This document shows, in pieces, positions 26,867-36,124 of a stretch of 64,000 nt of DNA (its first letter is position 1; every line of letters starts with the position of its first letter). The translations under genes and the position numbers were made by a program. This stretch comes from Sedimentitalea nanhaiensis DSM 24252. GTDB taxonomy: Bacteria > Pseudomonadota > Alphaproteobacteria > Rhodobacterales > Rhodobacteraceae. The stretch is from NCBI RefSeq assembly GCF_000473225.1, contig NZ_KI421509.1:1450045-1514044 (forward strand), in the 5' to 3' direction. Under the pieces are notes generated by a model. The model was not told where the DNA came from, did not search any database, and saw only the letters and a list, made by a program, of their open reading frames with translations.

Positions 26867-29147
26867 TCTTCAACAGGTCCCAAACTCTCATCGGCGTGAA
26901 CGGCATGTCCGCTTGCCGAACGCCGCAATCCCACAACGCATCCTGAACCGCGTTGGCGACAGCAGCCATCGATCCAACGGTTCCCGCCTCGCCGCACCCC
27001 TTCATGCCCATCGGATTGGCCGTTGACGGCACCGGGCACGAGGTAAACCCGATCATCGGCACGTCATCCGCGCGAGGCAAGGCATAATCCATGAAACTCG
27101 CCGTAAGCAGCTGGCCATCGGCGTCATACACCACATGCTCGGTGATCGCCTGGCCGATGCCCTGCGCCACGCCGCCATGCACCTGCCCTTGGGCCAGCAG
27201 CGGATTGATCATATTTCCGAAATCATCGACCACCGTATAGCGATCAACCCTGACCACCCCCGTGTCCGGGTCAACCACCACCTCGGCCACATGGGCTCCG
27301 TTGGGAAAGCTGCGCCCTGGAAGGGTGGCGCGTGCCTCATGTTGCAGCAGATCCGACCGGCCATCCGCGCGGGCCATATCGGCGGCTTCGATCAGCGTTG
27401 GTGTCAGGTTCGAACCCGGCGCGCGAAAGGTTTCGCCATCAAAGGCCACATCCGCGATTTCGACCCCCATCCGTTCCGCCAGATAGGGTGTAAAGGCCGC
27501 GACCATCGTACCGACCACGGCCAGGGTCGCATGGCTTTGGGTGGTGACCGAGCGGGATCCGCCGGTTCCGCCGCCTTGCTGGATCAGATCGGAATCGCCC
27601 TGGACCACCCGGATGCGGTCTTGGGGGATCCCGGTCTGATCCGACAGGAACCGGGCATAGACGGTTTCATGCCCCTGTCCGTTGCTTTGCGTGCCGACAT
27701 AGATGCTCACGGTGCCATCCTCGTGAAACGCGACCTTCGCGCCCTCGGAAGGATCGCCCAGAATGCTTTCGATATAGTAACACAGTCCCTGACCGCGCAG
27801 CAGGCCGCGCGCGGCGTCCGCAGCACGTCGCGCGGCGAACCCGGCGCGGTCGGCCCGCTTGGCGGCCTCGGACAGGACCGCGTGAAAATCACCGACATCA
27901 TATGTCTCGCCCGTCGCGCTGGTGTATGGGAAACGGTCCGCGGGTATGAAATTGCGCTGTCGCAGTCGCCACGGATCGATGTCCAGTTCGCGCGCCGCGC
28001 GGTCCATGGCGCGCTCGAGTACATATATCGCCTCGGGCCGCCCCGCGCCGCGATAGGCATCGACCTGTGTGGTGTTGGTATAAAACCCTTCGGCCTGCAT
28101 CCACACGGCCTGAACGTCGTAACAGCCCGTCAGCACCCGCGAAAACAACTGCGTCTGAATCGGCTGGCCCATCAATCCGTTATAGGCCCCCAGATTGATC
28201 CGACTGTGCACGCGATATGCTGTGATCCGACCGGTTTCGTCAAAGGCCAGTTCGGCCCGCGAAGTCAGGTCGCGCCCGGCATTGTCACTTTGCATCGCCT
28301 CGCCCCGGTCCGACATCCAGCGCACCGGACGCCCCAGCACCCGGGCCGCGTGGGCCACGGCGTAATATTCCGGATAGGGCATCGCCTTCATGCCGAAGCC
28401 ACCACCGACGTCGGGAATGGTGACATGTACCTGGGCCGGTTCCAGCTGAAACGCCTTGGCCAGCCGGTCCTTCATCCCCCAGACGCCTTGCCCGCCAAAT
28501 GCAAAATGCAATCGCGCGCCGTCCCAATCCGCATGACAGCCGCGCGGCTCCATCGCATTGGCGATCACCCGGTTGTCCGCGACCTGCAGGCTGACCGTAT
28601 GGGCGGCCTCGTCAAAGGCCGCGCGTGTGGCCGCCTCGTCCCCCATGCCCCAATCGAACGCGCGATTGTCCGGCGCCACGTCGTGAATCGTCTCGCCACC
28701 GTCGCACAAATCCAGCTTGGCCGGCAGATCGTCGATTTCAATGTGGATCAATTCGGCGGCATCGCGCGCCTGATCCAGTGTTTCGGCAATCACGACCGCC
28801 ACCGGCTCGCCCACGAAACGCACTCGGTCCTGTGCCAGGACAGGCCGCAGGGGAGCCGCCCCTTCCGACCCATCGCGATTGGTCACCACATTGGAGTCCA
28901 TAGCGATTTCGACCCCCGCCTGAAGCAGGGTCTGTGCCGTCACAATCAGATGCACCCCCTTGGCAGAGCGTGCATCGTCCATAGCCAGAGCGGTGATTAC
29001 CCCATGCGCCACCTGGCTGCGCAGCACAAAGGCAATCAGCGAACCCGCAGGCCCGCCATCATCTACGTAGTGCCCCTGCCCGGTCAGAAACCGGACATCC
29101 TCGCGACGCGTGACCGGCTGGCCCTTTCCGAATTTTTCCACGGCCAT
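26841..29147 (-). CDS. CoxL-like molybdopterin-binding subunit, form II (xanthine dehydrogenase family)
   Basis: The protein of about 768 residues is the large molybdenum-cofactor subunit of the xanthine oxidase/CO dehydrogenase family. Family marks are EKFGKGQPVTRREDVRFLTG at the start, FVGEPVAVVIAE, GGGFGMKAM, and the catalytic Glu in GCGEAGTVG. The active-site loop reads AYRGAGR near residue 370, the form II motif; genuine CO dehydrogenase has AYxCSFR, so this is not a CO oxidiser by motif. The FAD and iron-sulfur subunits are absent from both sides, which is unusual. A start at the ATG at 29147, or the GTG two codons later with AGGGG six nt ahead, suits the family better than the GTG at 29174 that overlaps the decarboxylase stop. 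Confidence 0.88.
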   Translation of the reverse strand: MAVEKFGKGQPVTRREDVRFLTGQGHYVDDGGPAGSLIAFVLRSQVAHGVITALAMDDARSAKGVHLIVTAQTLLQAGVEIAMDSNVVTNRDGSEGAAPLRPVLAQDRVRFVGEPVAVVIAETLDQARDAAELIHIEIDDLPAKLDLCDGGETIHDVAPDNRAFDWGMGDEAATRAAFDEAAHTVSLQVADNRVIANAMEPRGCHADWDGARLHFAFGGQGVWGMKDRLAKAFQLEPAQVHVTIPDVGGGFGMKAMPYPEYYAVAHAARVLGRPVRWMSDRGEAMQSDNAGRDLTSRAELAFDETGRITAYRVHSRINLGAYNGLMGQPIQTQLFSRVLTGCYDVQAVWMQAEGFYTNTTQVDAYRGAGRPEAIYVLERAMDRAARELDIDPWRLRQRNFIPADRFPYTSATGETYDVGDFHAVLSEAAKRADRAGFAARRAADAARGLLRGQGLCYYIESILGDPSEGAKVAFHEDGTVSIYVGTQSNGQGHETVYARFLSDQTGIPQDRIRVVQGDSDLIQQGGGTGGSRSVTTQSHATLAVVGTMVAAFTPYLAERMGVEIADVAFDGETFRAPGSNLTPTLIEAADMARADGRSDLLQHEARATLPGRSFPNGAHVAEVVVDPDTGVVRVDRYTVVDDFGNMINPLLAQGQVHGGVAQGIGQAITEHVVYDADGQLLTASFMDYALPRADDVPMIGFTSCPVPSTANPMGMKGCGEAGTVGSMAAVANAVQDALWDCGVRQADMPFTPMRVWDLLKNEPAAADQ

Positions 29148-29173
29148 CCCCTGATCTGTTGGCGGGGACGACA

Positions 29174-30331
29174 CTAGCTCACGGTTGCGTGGTGTCCAGA
29201 CAGGAGATCCACCGTCACCACGTCACAGGCTCCATAACCGTTAAAGGCCGTGCCCATCGCCACGGAATACGCGCCCATGCCGTGAAACAGGACATAGTCG
29301 CCAGCCGCACTTGTGTCTGGCAGCTCGAGCCCGTCAGGCAGGCGATCCAGGCTGTCACAGGTTGGCCCGTAAATCACCCGCGACACCGCATGTCCGGACC
29401 GCAAGCAACCGGCCGGGCACACGACATCCACCCGCCGGGTCAGCCCCATGTCGCGCAGATCGGTCAATCTTCCATAGATTCCGTCGTTCAGAAACACCGT
29501 GCGCCCGCCCGCCCGCAGCGCCTTGATCCGTGCCGCCAGCGTAAAGGATTCCGCCACCATGGCCCGCCCCGGCTCGCAGATCAGCTGTGGCGCATCGGTG
29601 CCAAAGGCATCGCGCACCGCCCAGTGGATCGCATCGAATACAACTTCCAGATCCGGCGCAGCGCCGGTCCGGTTGGCCGCGAACCCGCCACCGACGTTCA
29701 GCCGGGCGATGCGCACACCGGCGCGTTCGGCAATCCGGGCTGCCTCGCGAATATAGCTGTCCCAGGCGCCGGCATCCTCGCATTGGGTGCCCGGGTGAAA
29801 ACACAGCGCCGGAACGTGCCCCAGCCGGGTCACCCGACGCAACAGTTCGACAGCCTGATCCGGCGTTGCCCCAAATTTGTCGCCAAAATCATAGGCGGCA
29901 CCCTTCACCGGCAGGGCAAACCGCACCGCGATCTCGGCCTCTGGCGGCACATCGGCCAGCTTGTCCAGTTCGCCGGCTTCGTCCACCGACCAACTGGCAA
30001 CGCCCATTTCGATACCAGCGGCGATTTCCGCAACCGATCGCACCGGGTTGTTATAGTGCAGCACCGCCTGCGGGCAGGCTGCCCGGACCGCAGCCATTTC
30101 CGCCGGTGAGGCAACGTCGAATGTGGTGATCCCGGCCGCCACCAGGTTTGCCAGAACCTCGGCGCGGTCATTGGCCTTGACCGCATAGGTCACCAGCCCG
30201 CCGAAACCGCGTCGAAACCGCAACGCGGTGTCCTGGAGCACGCGCGGCGACAGATACAGAACCGGCTGATCCGGAGTGGTGCGGCACAAATGGTTGGCGG
30301 GATTGCGCCAGAGGGCGGAATGGTTCTGCAT
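29174..30331 (-). CDS. Ornithine-decarboxylase-like PLP enzyme (alanine-racemase fold)
   Basis: This 385-residue protein is a group IV (alanine-racemase-fold) amino-acid decarboxylase, most like ornithine decarboxylases. Lys52 in TYAVKAN binds pyridoxal phosphate. Then come FDVASPAEM, NVGGGFA and CEPGRAMVAE, and GPTCDSLD with the active-site Cys, followed by FHGMGAYSVAMGTAFNGYG. Lysine or diaminopimelate specificity cannot be excluded, but the GPTCDSLD/MGAY block fits ornithine decarboxylase, making putrescine. The ATG at 30331 has GAGG 11 nt upstream. It shares a 106-bp divergent promoter with an Lrp/AsnC gene and runs into the CoxL-like gene. Confidence 0.9.
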   Translation of the reverse strand: MQNHSALWRNPANHLCRTTPDQPVLYLSPRVLQDTALRFRRGFGGLVTYAVKANDRAEVLANLVAAGITTFDVASPAEMAAVRAACPQAVLHYNNPVRSVAEIAAGIEMGVASWSVDEAGELDKLADVPPEAEIAVRFALPVKGAAYDFGDKFGATPDQAVELLRRVTRLGHVPALCFHPGTQCEDAGAWDSYIREAARIAERAGVRIARLNVGGGFAANRTGAAPDLEVVFDAIHWAVRDAFGTDAPQLICEPGRAMVAESFTLAARIKALRAGGRTVFLNDGIYGRLTDLRDMGLTRRVDVVCPAGCLRSGHAVSRVIYGPTCDSLDRLPDGLELPDTSAAGDYVLFHGMGAYSVAMGTAFNGYGACDVVTVDLLSGHHATVS

Positions 30332-30335
30332 CGCG

Positions 30336-30374
30336 AGATACCTCTCTATTTTTTCCTAGATCGCGCAGATACCT
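30336..30374. repeat. Direct repeats between the decarboxylase and lrp genes
   Basis: AGATACCT occurs at 30336-30343 and 30367-30374, both preceded by TCGCG (with one extra C in the second copy), with a 31-bp period, close to three helical turns. They occupy the divergent promoter region and could be binding sites for the Lrp/AsnC protein, which commonly binds multiple phased sites. Confidence 0.4.
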
Positions 30375-30437
30375 GTCGATTTCATGCGGCAATCTTACTA
30401 AAAAGGAGTCAAAATCCGTCAGATCGCCGAAAATATC

Positions 30438-30872
30438 ATGAAAATTGACGAAACAGACCACAAACTGCTGAATCTTCTGCGCGACAATGCTCGTACACCT
30501 GTGACCGAGCTGGCGCGGCACCTGAACCTGGCCCGCACTACGGTTCAGGCCCGGATCGAACGCCTGGAATCCAACGGAGCCATCGCTGGCTATACGCTGC
30601 GCGAGGGGCATGCGATGCGCCCGACACTGCGGGCCACGGTGCTGGTGGCCATCGAGCCGCGCAGCGGGCCGACGGTGCTGGGGCGGCTGAAATCCCTGCC
30701 CGGTGTGAAAACCGTACACACGACGTCGGGGCGGTTTGATCTGTTGATTCAGGTCACGGCCGCCACCACTGCGGAACTGGACGACACGCTGGATCGCATC
30801 GGCGAGGCCCGCGGTGTCAAAAGCTCGGAAAGCCTGATCCATCTGGCAACCAAGATCGACCGCATGCCCTGA
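30438..30872 (+). CDS. Lrp/AsnC-family transcriptional regulator
   Basis: The 144-residue protein has an AsnC-type winged helix (DETDHKLLNLLRDNARTPVTELARHL, with ARTTVQARIERLESNGAI as recognition region) and an RAM ligand-binding domain (VLVAIEPRSGP...KSLPGVKTVHTTSGRFDLLIQV). Such regulators respond to amino acids; the divergent decarboxylase is the likely target. The ATG at 30438 has no Shine-Dalgarno. A good AAGGAG lies 30 nt upstream with no ATG, GTG or TTG between, so the true start, or a non-standard one, is unclear. Confidence 0.93.
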   Translation: MKIDETDHKLLNLLRDNARTPVTELARHLNLARTTVQARIERLESNGAIAGYTLREGHAMRPTLRATVLVAIEPRSGPTVLGRLKSLPGVKTVHTTSGRFDLLIQVTAATTAELDDTLDRIGEARGVKSSESLIHLATKIDRMP

Positions 30873-31165
30873 GTCAGAGGGGCGATTGCGAATCGAAGCG
30901 CCCCACCATCCAGCGTTCATCCTTGGGGGATCCGGTTGTCGGTGGCGGGGTCGCTTCTGTCGTATGCGGCCATCGGCTCTCCAGCCGGTACCGTCACGTC
31001 AGCTTGCGTGATTCTGGTTAATCAAGTCTTGCTGCACCCGATTTAGCCAGTGGATCGCAGCGCCGGATCGTTCCGGGTTTGGCGCATCAAAGAAACCCCA
31101 CCCCCCACCTTTCCCTTGCGCGCCGCATTCGCTAGATGAAACGCGACCAAAAAGGGATCATCTTC

Positions 31166-34100
31166 ATGGCAATGGAAAAGACCTTCGACGCGGCCGAAGC
31201 CGAAGACCGCCTGTACCGGGCATGGGAAAAGGCTGGCTGCTTCACTGCCGGGGCCAATGCTTCGCGCCCCGAAACCTATTGCATCATGATCCCGCCCCCC
31301 AACGTGACAGGCAGCCTGCACATGGGCCATGCATTCAACAACACGTTGCAGGACATCCTGATCCGCTGGCATCGGATGCGTGGCTTTGATACCCTGTGGC
31401 AACCGGGGCAGGATCATGCCGGGATCGCCACCCAGATGGTGGTCGAGCGCAAGCTGGCTGCCGAACAACAGCCCTCACGCCGGGAACTGGGCCGCGATGC
31501 GTTTCTGGACAAGGTCTGGGAATGGAAGACCGAAAGCGGCGACACGATCATCAATCAGCTCAAACGCCTCGGCGCATCCTGTGACTGGTCGCGCAACGCC
31601 TTTACCATGTCCGGTGCCCCTGGCGCGCCCGCAGGTGAAGAGGGCAATTTCCACGATGCGGTGATCAAGGTCTTTGTTGAAATGTACAACAAGGGGCTGA
31701 TCTATCGCGGCAAAAGGCTGGTCAATTGGGACCCGCATTTCGAAACCGCGATTTCCGATCTCGAGGTCGAGAATATCGAGGTCGCGGGCCACATGTGGCA
31801 CTTCAAATATCCGCTGGCCGGTGGTGCGACCTATGAATACGTGGAAAAGGACGAAGACGGCACCGTTACCCTGCGCGAAACCCGCGACTATATCGCCATC
31901 GCAACGACCCGACCGGAAACCATGCTGGGCGACGGCGCGGTTGCGGTTCATCCGTCGGACGAACGCTACGCCCCGCTCATTGGCAAGCTGTGCGAAATCC
32001 CCGTCGGACCCAAGGAACACCGCCGTCTGATCCCGATCATCACCGATGACTATCCCGATCCCGATTTCGGCTCGGGTGCGGTCAAGATTACTGGCGCGCA
32101 CGATTTCAACGACTATCAGGTCGCCAAGCGCGGCAATATCCCGATGTACGGGCTGATGGACACCAAGGGCGCAATGCGCAGCGACGGCAAACCCTATGCC
32201 GAAGAAGCCGCCATCGCGCAGGCCATCGCCAACGGCGAACAGAGTTTTGACGAAATTATGATTGCGGCAATGAACCTGGTACCGGACGACTATCGCGGGC
32301 TGGACCGGTTTGAAGCGCGCAAACGCGTCGTGGCCGACATCACCGCCGAAGGGTTGGCCGTGATGCAGGACATCACCAAGACCGACCCCGACAGCGGCGA
32401 GGATGTCGTTGTGTCCGAACCCTTTGTCGAAAACAAGCCGATCATGCAGCCCTTTGGCGACCGCTCAAAGGTGGTGATCGAACCGATGCTGACCGATCAA
32501 TGGTTCGTGGACACCGACAAGATCGTCGGCCCGGCGCTGGACGCGGTGCGCAATGGCGATGTGAAAATCCTGCCCGAGCGCGAGGAAAGAGTGTATTTCC
32601 ACTGGCTGGAAAACATCGAGCCCTGGTGCATCAGCCGCCAGCTTTGGTGGGGCCATCAGATCCCGGTCTGGTACGGGCTGGATCTGAGCTATGATCAGGC
32701 CATCGGTGCGGATGGCGAATTGGACTATGTCGAACTGCACAAGCTGTTGATGCGCGACGGTATGATCCACGCAGGCACCGTATCGCATTGCGCCGCTGAC
32801 TTTACCGCCGTGCAAAGCGCGTTCCGGGATGAAATCGCCGACACTCCGGTTCCGATCAACCACTCGGCTGTTGTCGAGGTGGCCGACAGACACGCGGCCA
32901 TTCACGTGCTGGCCGAGCGCCTCGCGCAATATGCGATTGATCAGGATTCGACCAAGCTGGTCTATCCGGTGTGGCGCGATCCTGACGTTCTGGACACCTG
33001 GTTCTCGTCCGGCCTATGGCCCATCGGCACGCTGGGCTGGCCCGAAGAAACACCGGAACTGGCGCGCTATTTCCCCACCAGCGATCTGATCACCGGAACC
33101 GACATCCTGTTCTTCTGGGTAGCGCGGATGATGATGATGCAATTGTCGGTGGTCGGCCAAGTGCCCTTCGACACTGTTTATCTGCATGGGCTGGTGCGCG
33201 ACGCCAAGGGCAAGAAGATGTCCAAGTCCACCGGCAACGTGGTCGATCCGCTGGATCTGATCGACGAATTCGGTGCCGACGCATTGCGGTTCACCAATGC
33301 CGCCATGGCCAGCCTGGGCGGGGCGCTGAAGCTGGATACCCAGCGCATCGCCGGTTATCGCAATTTCGGCACCAAACTTTGGAACGCCATGCGCTTTGCC
33401 GAGATGAACGGCGTGTTCGAGGCCCCGGCAACCAAGAGGCCCCACCCCGAACAGACATTGAACAAGTGGATCGTCGGCGAAGTTGCCAAAGTGCGGGTCG
33501 AGGTTGACGAGGCGCTGGACAGCTATCGCTTCAACGACGCCGCCAGTGCGCTCTATAGCTTTGTCTGGGGCAAGGTTTGTGACTGGTATGTCGAGTTCTC
33601 AAAGCCCTTGTTGCAGCAAGAAAACGACGCCCGGGCCGAAACCCGCGAGACGATGAAATGGGTTCTGGATCAGTGCCTGATCCTGCTGCACCCGATCATG
33701 CCCTTCATCACCGAAGAGCTGTGGGGGCTGTCCGGCGACCGGGCCAAGATGCTGATCCATGGCGACTGGCCGACTTATGGCACAGATCTGGTAGACGCGC
33801 AGGCGGATCACGAGATGAACTGGGTTATCGGGCTGATCGAAAGCGTGCGCTCGGCTCGGGCGCAGATGCATGTACCTGCCGGGTTGCATGTGCCGATGCT
33901 GGTCACCCGGATCGACGCACAGGGCCGCGCAGCATGGGATCGCAACGAAACCCTGATCAAGCGACTGGCCCGCATCGAAAGCCTGACTGAAGCAGACAGC
34001 CTGCCCAAGGGAACGGTTTCGATTCACGCCGAAGGTGCCAGCTTTGGCCTGCCGCTGGCCGGGATCATCGACATCGCCGAGGAGCAGGCGCGACTGGAAA

Positions 34101-34279
34101 AGACCCTGGGGAAACTGGCAAAGGAACTGGGCGGGCTGCGCGGACGGCTGAACAATCCAAAGTTCGCGGCTTCAGCCCCCCCCGACGTGGTCGAGGAAAC
34201 CCGTGCGAACCTGGCCGCCCGCGAGGAAGAGGAAACCAAGATCAAGGACGCTCTGGCGCGGCTGGCCGAACTGGCCTGA
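31166..34279 (+). CDS. valS: Valyl-tRNA synthetase
   Basis: ValS attaches valine to tRNA-Val and edits threonine. The protein of about 1037 residues has the class I signatures [17 protein letters not shown] (HIGH) and [12 protein letters not shown] (KMSKS), editing-domain features such as [18 protein letters not shown] and the C-terminal coiled coil ([20 protein letters not shown]). I place the start at MAMEKTFDA (31166); the frame continues ten codons upstream without family resemblance. The upstream 293 bp show no T-box or obvious attenuator. It is followed after 60 bp by the DUF1992 gene. Confidence 0.98.
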   Translation: MAMEKTFDAAEAEDRLYRAWEKAGCFTAGANASRPETYCIMIPPPNVTGSLHMGHAFNNTLQDILIRWHRMRGFDTLWQPGQDHAGIATQMVVERKLAAEQQPSRRELGRDAFLDKVWEWKTESGDTIINQLKRLGASCDWSRNAFTMSGAPGAPAGEEGNFHDAVIKVFVEMYNKGLIYRGKRLVNWDPHFETAISDLEVENIEVAGHMWHFKYPLAGGATYEYVEKDEDGTVTLRETRDYIAIATTRPETMLGDGAVAVHPSDERYAPLIGKLCEIPVGPKEHRRLIPIITDDYPDPDFGSGAVKITGAHDFNDYQVAKRGNIPMYGLMDTKGAMRSDGKPYAEEAAIAQAIANGEQSFDEIMIAAMNLVPDDYRGLDRFEARKRVVADITAEGLAVMQDITKTDPDSGEDVVVSEPFVENKPIMQPFGDRSKVVIEPMLTDQWFVDTDKIVGPALDAVRNGDVKILPEREERVYFHWLENIEPWCISRQLWWGHQIPVWYGLDLSYDQAIGADGELDYVELHKLLMRDGMIHAGTVSHCAADFTAVQSAFRDEIADTPVPINHSAVVEVADRHAAIHVLAERLAQYAIDQDSTKLVYPVWRDPDVLDTWFSSGLWPIGTLGWPEETPELARYFPTSDLITGTDILFFWVARMMMMQLSVVGQVPFDTVYLHGLVRDAKGKKMSKSTGNVVDPLDLIDEFGADALRFTNAAMASLGGALKLDTQRIAGYRNFGTKLWNAMRFAEMNGVFEAPATKRPHPEQTLNKWIVGEVAKVRVEVDEALDSYRFNDAASALYSFVWGKVCDWYVEFSKPLLQQENDARAETRETMKWVLDQCLILLHPIMPFITEELWGLSGDRAKMLIHGDWPTYGTDLVDAQADHEMNWVIGLIESVRSARAQMHVPAGLHVPMLVTRIDAQGRAAWDRNETLIKRLARIESLTEADSLPKGTVSIHAEGASFGLPLAGIIDIAEEQARLEKTLGKLAKELGGLRGRLNNPKFAASAPPDVVEETRANLAAREEEETKIKDALARLAELA

Positions 34280-34339
34280 CGCAACAGGTCTCTGCCCCGG
34301 CCCCTCGTCCTTGGGGCGATTGCGTGCTATCCTGTCCGC

Positions 34340-34672
34340 ATGACGCGATCGTTCCGCAACCTGATCGAACGCCAAATCCTCAAGGCCCGCGCCGAAGGCA
34401 AGCTGACGGGCCTTGAGGGAGAAGGCAAGCCTCTGCCCAACCGGCCCGAAGCGGCGCTGGTCGATCCCGGTCTTGCGGTCGGCATGCGGATCATGGCCGA
34501 GGCGCGCGTCAGACCCGAGGAATTTCGCCTGAAAGAAGAATTGCAGGCCGCCCGCGCCGCTTTGGCCGCGATGGAAAGCGCGGCAGATCGCAAGGCCGCG
34601 ATGCGCCGGGTCGCCGATCTGGAAATGCGCTACAACATGGCCCGCGACGCCCGCCGCGCCTTTCTGCGCTGA
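34340..34672 (+). CDS. DUF1992 (DnaJ-C28-like conserved domain) protein
   Basis: The 110-residue protein matches DUF1992, a domain shared with the conserved region of eukaryotic DNAJC28. Typical segments are IERQILKARAEGKLTGLEGEGKPL, where the N-terminal helix is followed by a Gly-rich turn, and an Arg/Ala-rich amphipathic helix (EELQAARAALAAMESA). Function is unknown. It lies 60 bp after valS on the same strand and may be cotranscribed with it. The ATG at 34340 is the only sensible start. Confidence 0.85.
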   Translation: MTRSFRNLIERQILKARAEGKLTGLEGEGKPLPNRPEAALVDPGLAVGMRIMAEARVRPEEFRLKEELQAARAALAAMESAADRKAAMRRVADLEMRYNMARDARRAFLR

Positions 34673-34741
34673 ACCGACGCCATGGTGCCGCCCAATCGAC
34701 GCGCCGGCCCGGCACCGCCTTTGACAGACCGCAGACGGACC

Positions 34742-35524
34742 TTAACCGAATTTCGGCATTCGCCCCTGCATCTGCGCGGCGACGACCTCCATCTGATCCG
34801 GCTTGCCGATCAGCCCGGTGGATTCGCGTGATTCCGCCAGCAGCACCTCGGCCCGTTCCTTGGTTTCGGCCACATCGATCAGCCGTTTGGCGGCACGGAT
34901 CGCCGACGGGCTTTTGCCCGCGATCTCGGTCGCCAGTTCGACCGCCGCAGCCACCGGGTCGTCACTCAGAGAGGTCACCAACCCCCAGCGCTCGCCCTGA
35001 TCCGCCGAAATCGGGCGCGCGGTATAGGTCAATTTACGCAACACATCGGATCGCACCAGATGCGGCAACAGCACCATGCCGCCCAGATCGGGCACCAACC
35101 CCCATTTCATCTCCATCAACGACAGCTTGGTGTCCGGTGCCGCGATCCGGATATCCGCGCCCAGGGCCAGTTGCAAACCACCGCCATAGACCGCGCCATG
35201 AAGCGCCGCGATCACCGGCACGGGCACCCGCCGCCAGACCAGCGACATCTCCTGCATGATGTTGGTGTCGCCATGGCTGCGCCCCATCAGCCAGGCTTCG
35301 GGATCGACCTGCCCCATCTTGGCAAAGCTGGCCAGATCCAGCCCGGCACAGAAACTCTTGCCCTCGCCCGACAGCACCACGGCGCGGGCATCGGATGCGG
35401 CCACTTCCTGACCGGCGTTGACGATTGCCTCGAACATCGCATCATCCAAAGCGTTCATCTTGTCGCCACGGGTCAGGGTAACCCTGGCAATGTGATCCTG
35501 ATACTCGACCGAAACGCGCGCCAT
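34742..35524 (-). CDS. Crotonase-superfamily enzyme (enoyl-CoA hydratase/isomerase)
   Basis: The 260-residue protein has the normal crotonase length and fold: VTLTRGDKMNALDDAMFEAI, the oxyanion-hole FCAGLDLASF, HGAVYGGGLQLALGADIRIA and MEMKWGLVPDLGGMVLLP. In hydratases two Glu residues act in the active site; here the second site reads LVPD, so the chemistry may be isomerase- or hydrolase-like and not hydration. The ATG at 35524 has GGGAG upstream and starts MARVSVEY; longer frames do not match. It stands alone between DUF1992 and the convergent-side DUF454 gene. Confidence 0.85.
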   Translation of the reverse strand: MARVSVEYQDHIARVTLTRGDKMNALDDAMFEAIVNAGQEVAASDARAVVLSGEGKSFCAGLDLASFAKMGQVDPEAWLMGRSHGDTNIMQEMSLVWRRVPVPVIAALHGAVYGGGLQLALGADIRIAAPDTKLSLMEMKWGLVPDLGGMVLLPHLVRSDVLRKLTYTARPISADQGERWGLVTSLSDDPVAAAVELATEIAGKSPSAIRAAKRLIDVAETKERAEVLLAESRESTGLIGKPDQMEVVAAQMQGRMPKFG

Positions 35525-35652
35525 GTGAACTCTCCCATCTGAATTTGCGCCATCTGACCGCATTCGGTGGCGCATTTCCAGCCGAACGTCGGGGCACAAG
35601 ACCAGACCGGCGCATTTACAACCGACCCGACTGGCGGCATGGTCAGGTTATC

Positions 35653-36081
35653 GTGAACGCACCGGACATACGCCCATCAAAACCGCCGCCCCCCCCGCCC
35701 GCGGGCCGCATTCCGTCGGCCCATCGCATGCTGTGGACGGGGCTGGGCTGCATAGCGTTGGCGTTGGGTCTGATCGGCGTTGTCCTGCCGGTCCTTCCCA
35801 CGACCCCCTTTGTCATTCTGGCGGCATTCCTGTTTTCCAAGGGGTCGCCCCGCCTGCGCCACTGGTTGATCTCCCACCGCATTTTTGGTCCTTTGATCGC
35901 GGATTGGGAGGCTCATGGTGCGATCCCGCGCCCGGTCAAGCGCCTGGCCTGTAGCGTCATGGCGCTGGTCTTTGGCGTCAGCGTTCTGGCCGGTGTCCCG
36001 ACCGTCGTTCTGATCGTTCAGGCCATTTGTCTGGGCGCGGCGGCAACCTACGTGCTGACTCGTCCGGACGCACCGCGCTAG
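35653..36081 (+). CDS. DUF454 (YbaN-type) membrane protein
   Basis: The product of about 142 residues matches the DUF454/YbaN family of small inner-membrane proteins of unknown function. Diagnostic sequence is MLWTGLGCIALALGLIGVVLPVLPTTPF with its repeated VLP, followed by LAAFLFSKGSPRLRHWLISHRIFGPLI and a C-terminal pair of helices. I start at a GTG at 35653, which adds a Pro-rich segment (PPPPPPAGR); the ATG at 35728 would give the bare family domain. The gene lies between a divergent crotonase gene and the aminotransferase gene. Confidence 0.85.
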   Translation: MNAPDIRPSKPPPPPPAGRIPSAHRMLWTGLGCIALALGLIGVVLPVLPTTPFVILAAFLFSKGSPRLRHWLISHRIFGPLIADWEAHGAIPRPVKRLACSVMALVFGVSVLAGVPTVVLIVQAICLGAAATYVLTRPDAPR

Positions 36082-36124
36082 CACGGGCTTGCGGCTCTGC
36101 TTCGGCTGCGATTTAAGTGATCCC

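Noticed and set aside
26841-29147. Reading the CoxL-like gene as aerobic CO dehydrogenase
   Set aside because: The active-site loop is AYRGAGR (form II), not AYxCSFR, and the other subunits are missing.
30873-31165. Possible T-box or attenuator upstream of valS
   Set aside because: No T-box consensus or convincing terminator/antiterminator pair was seen.
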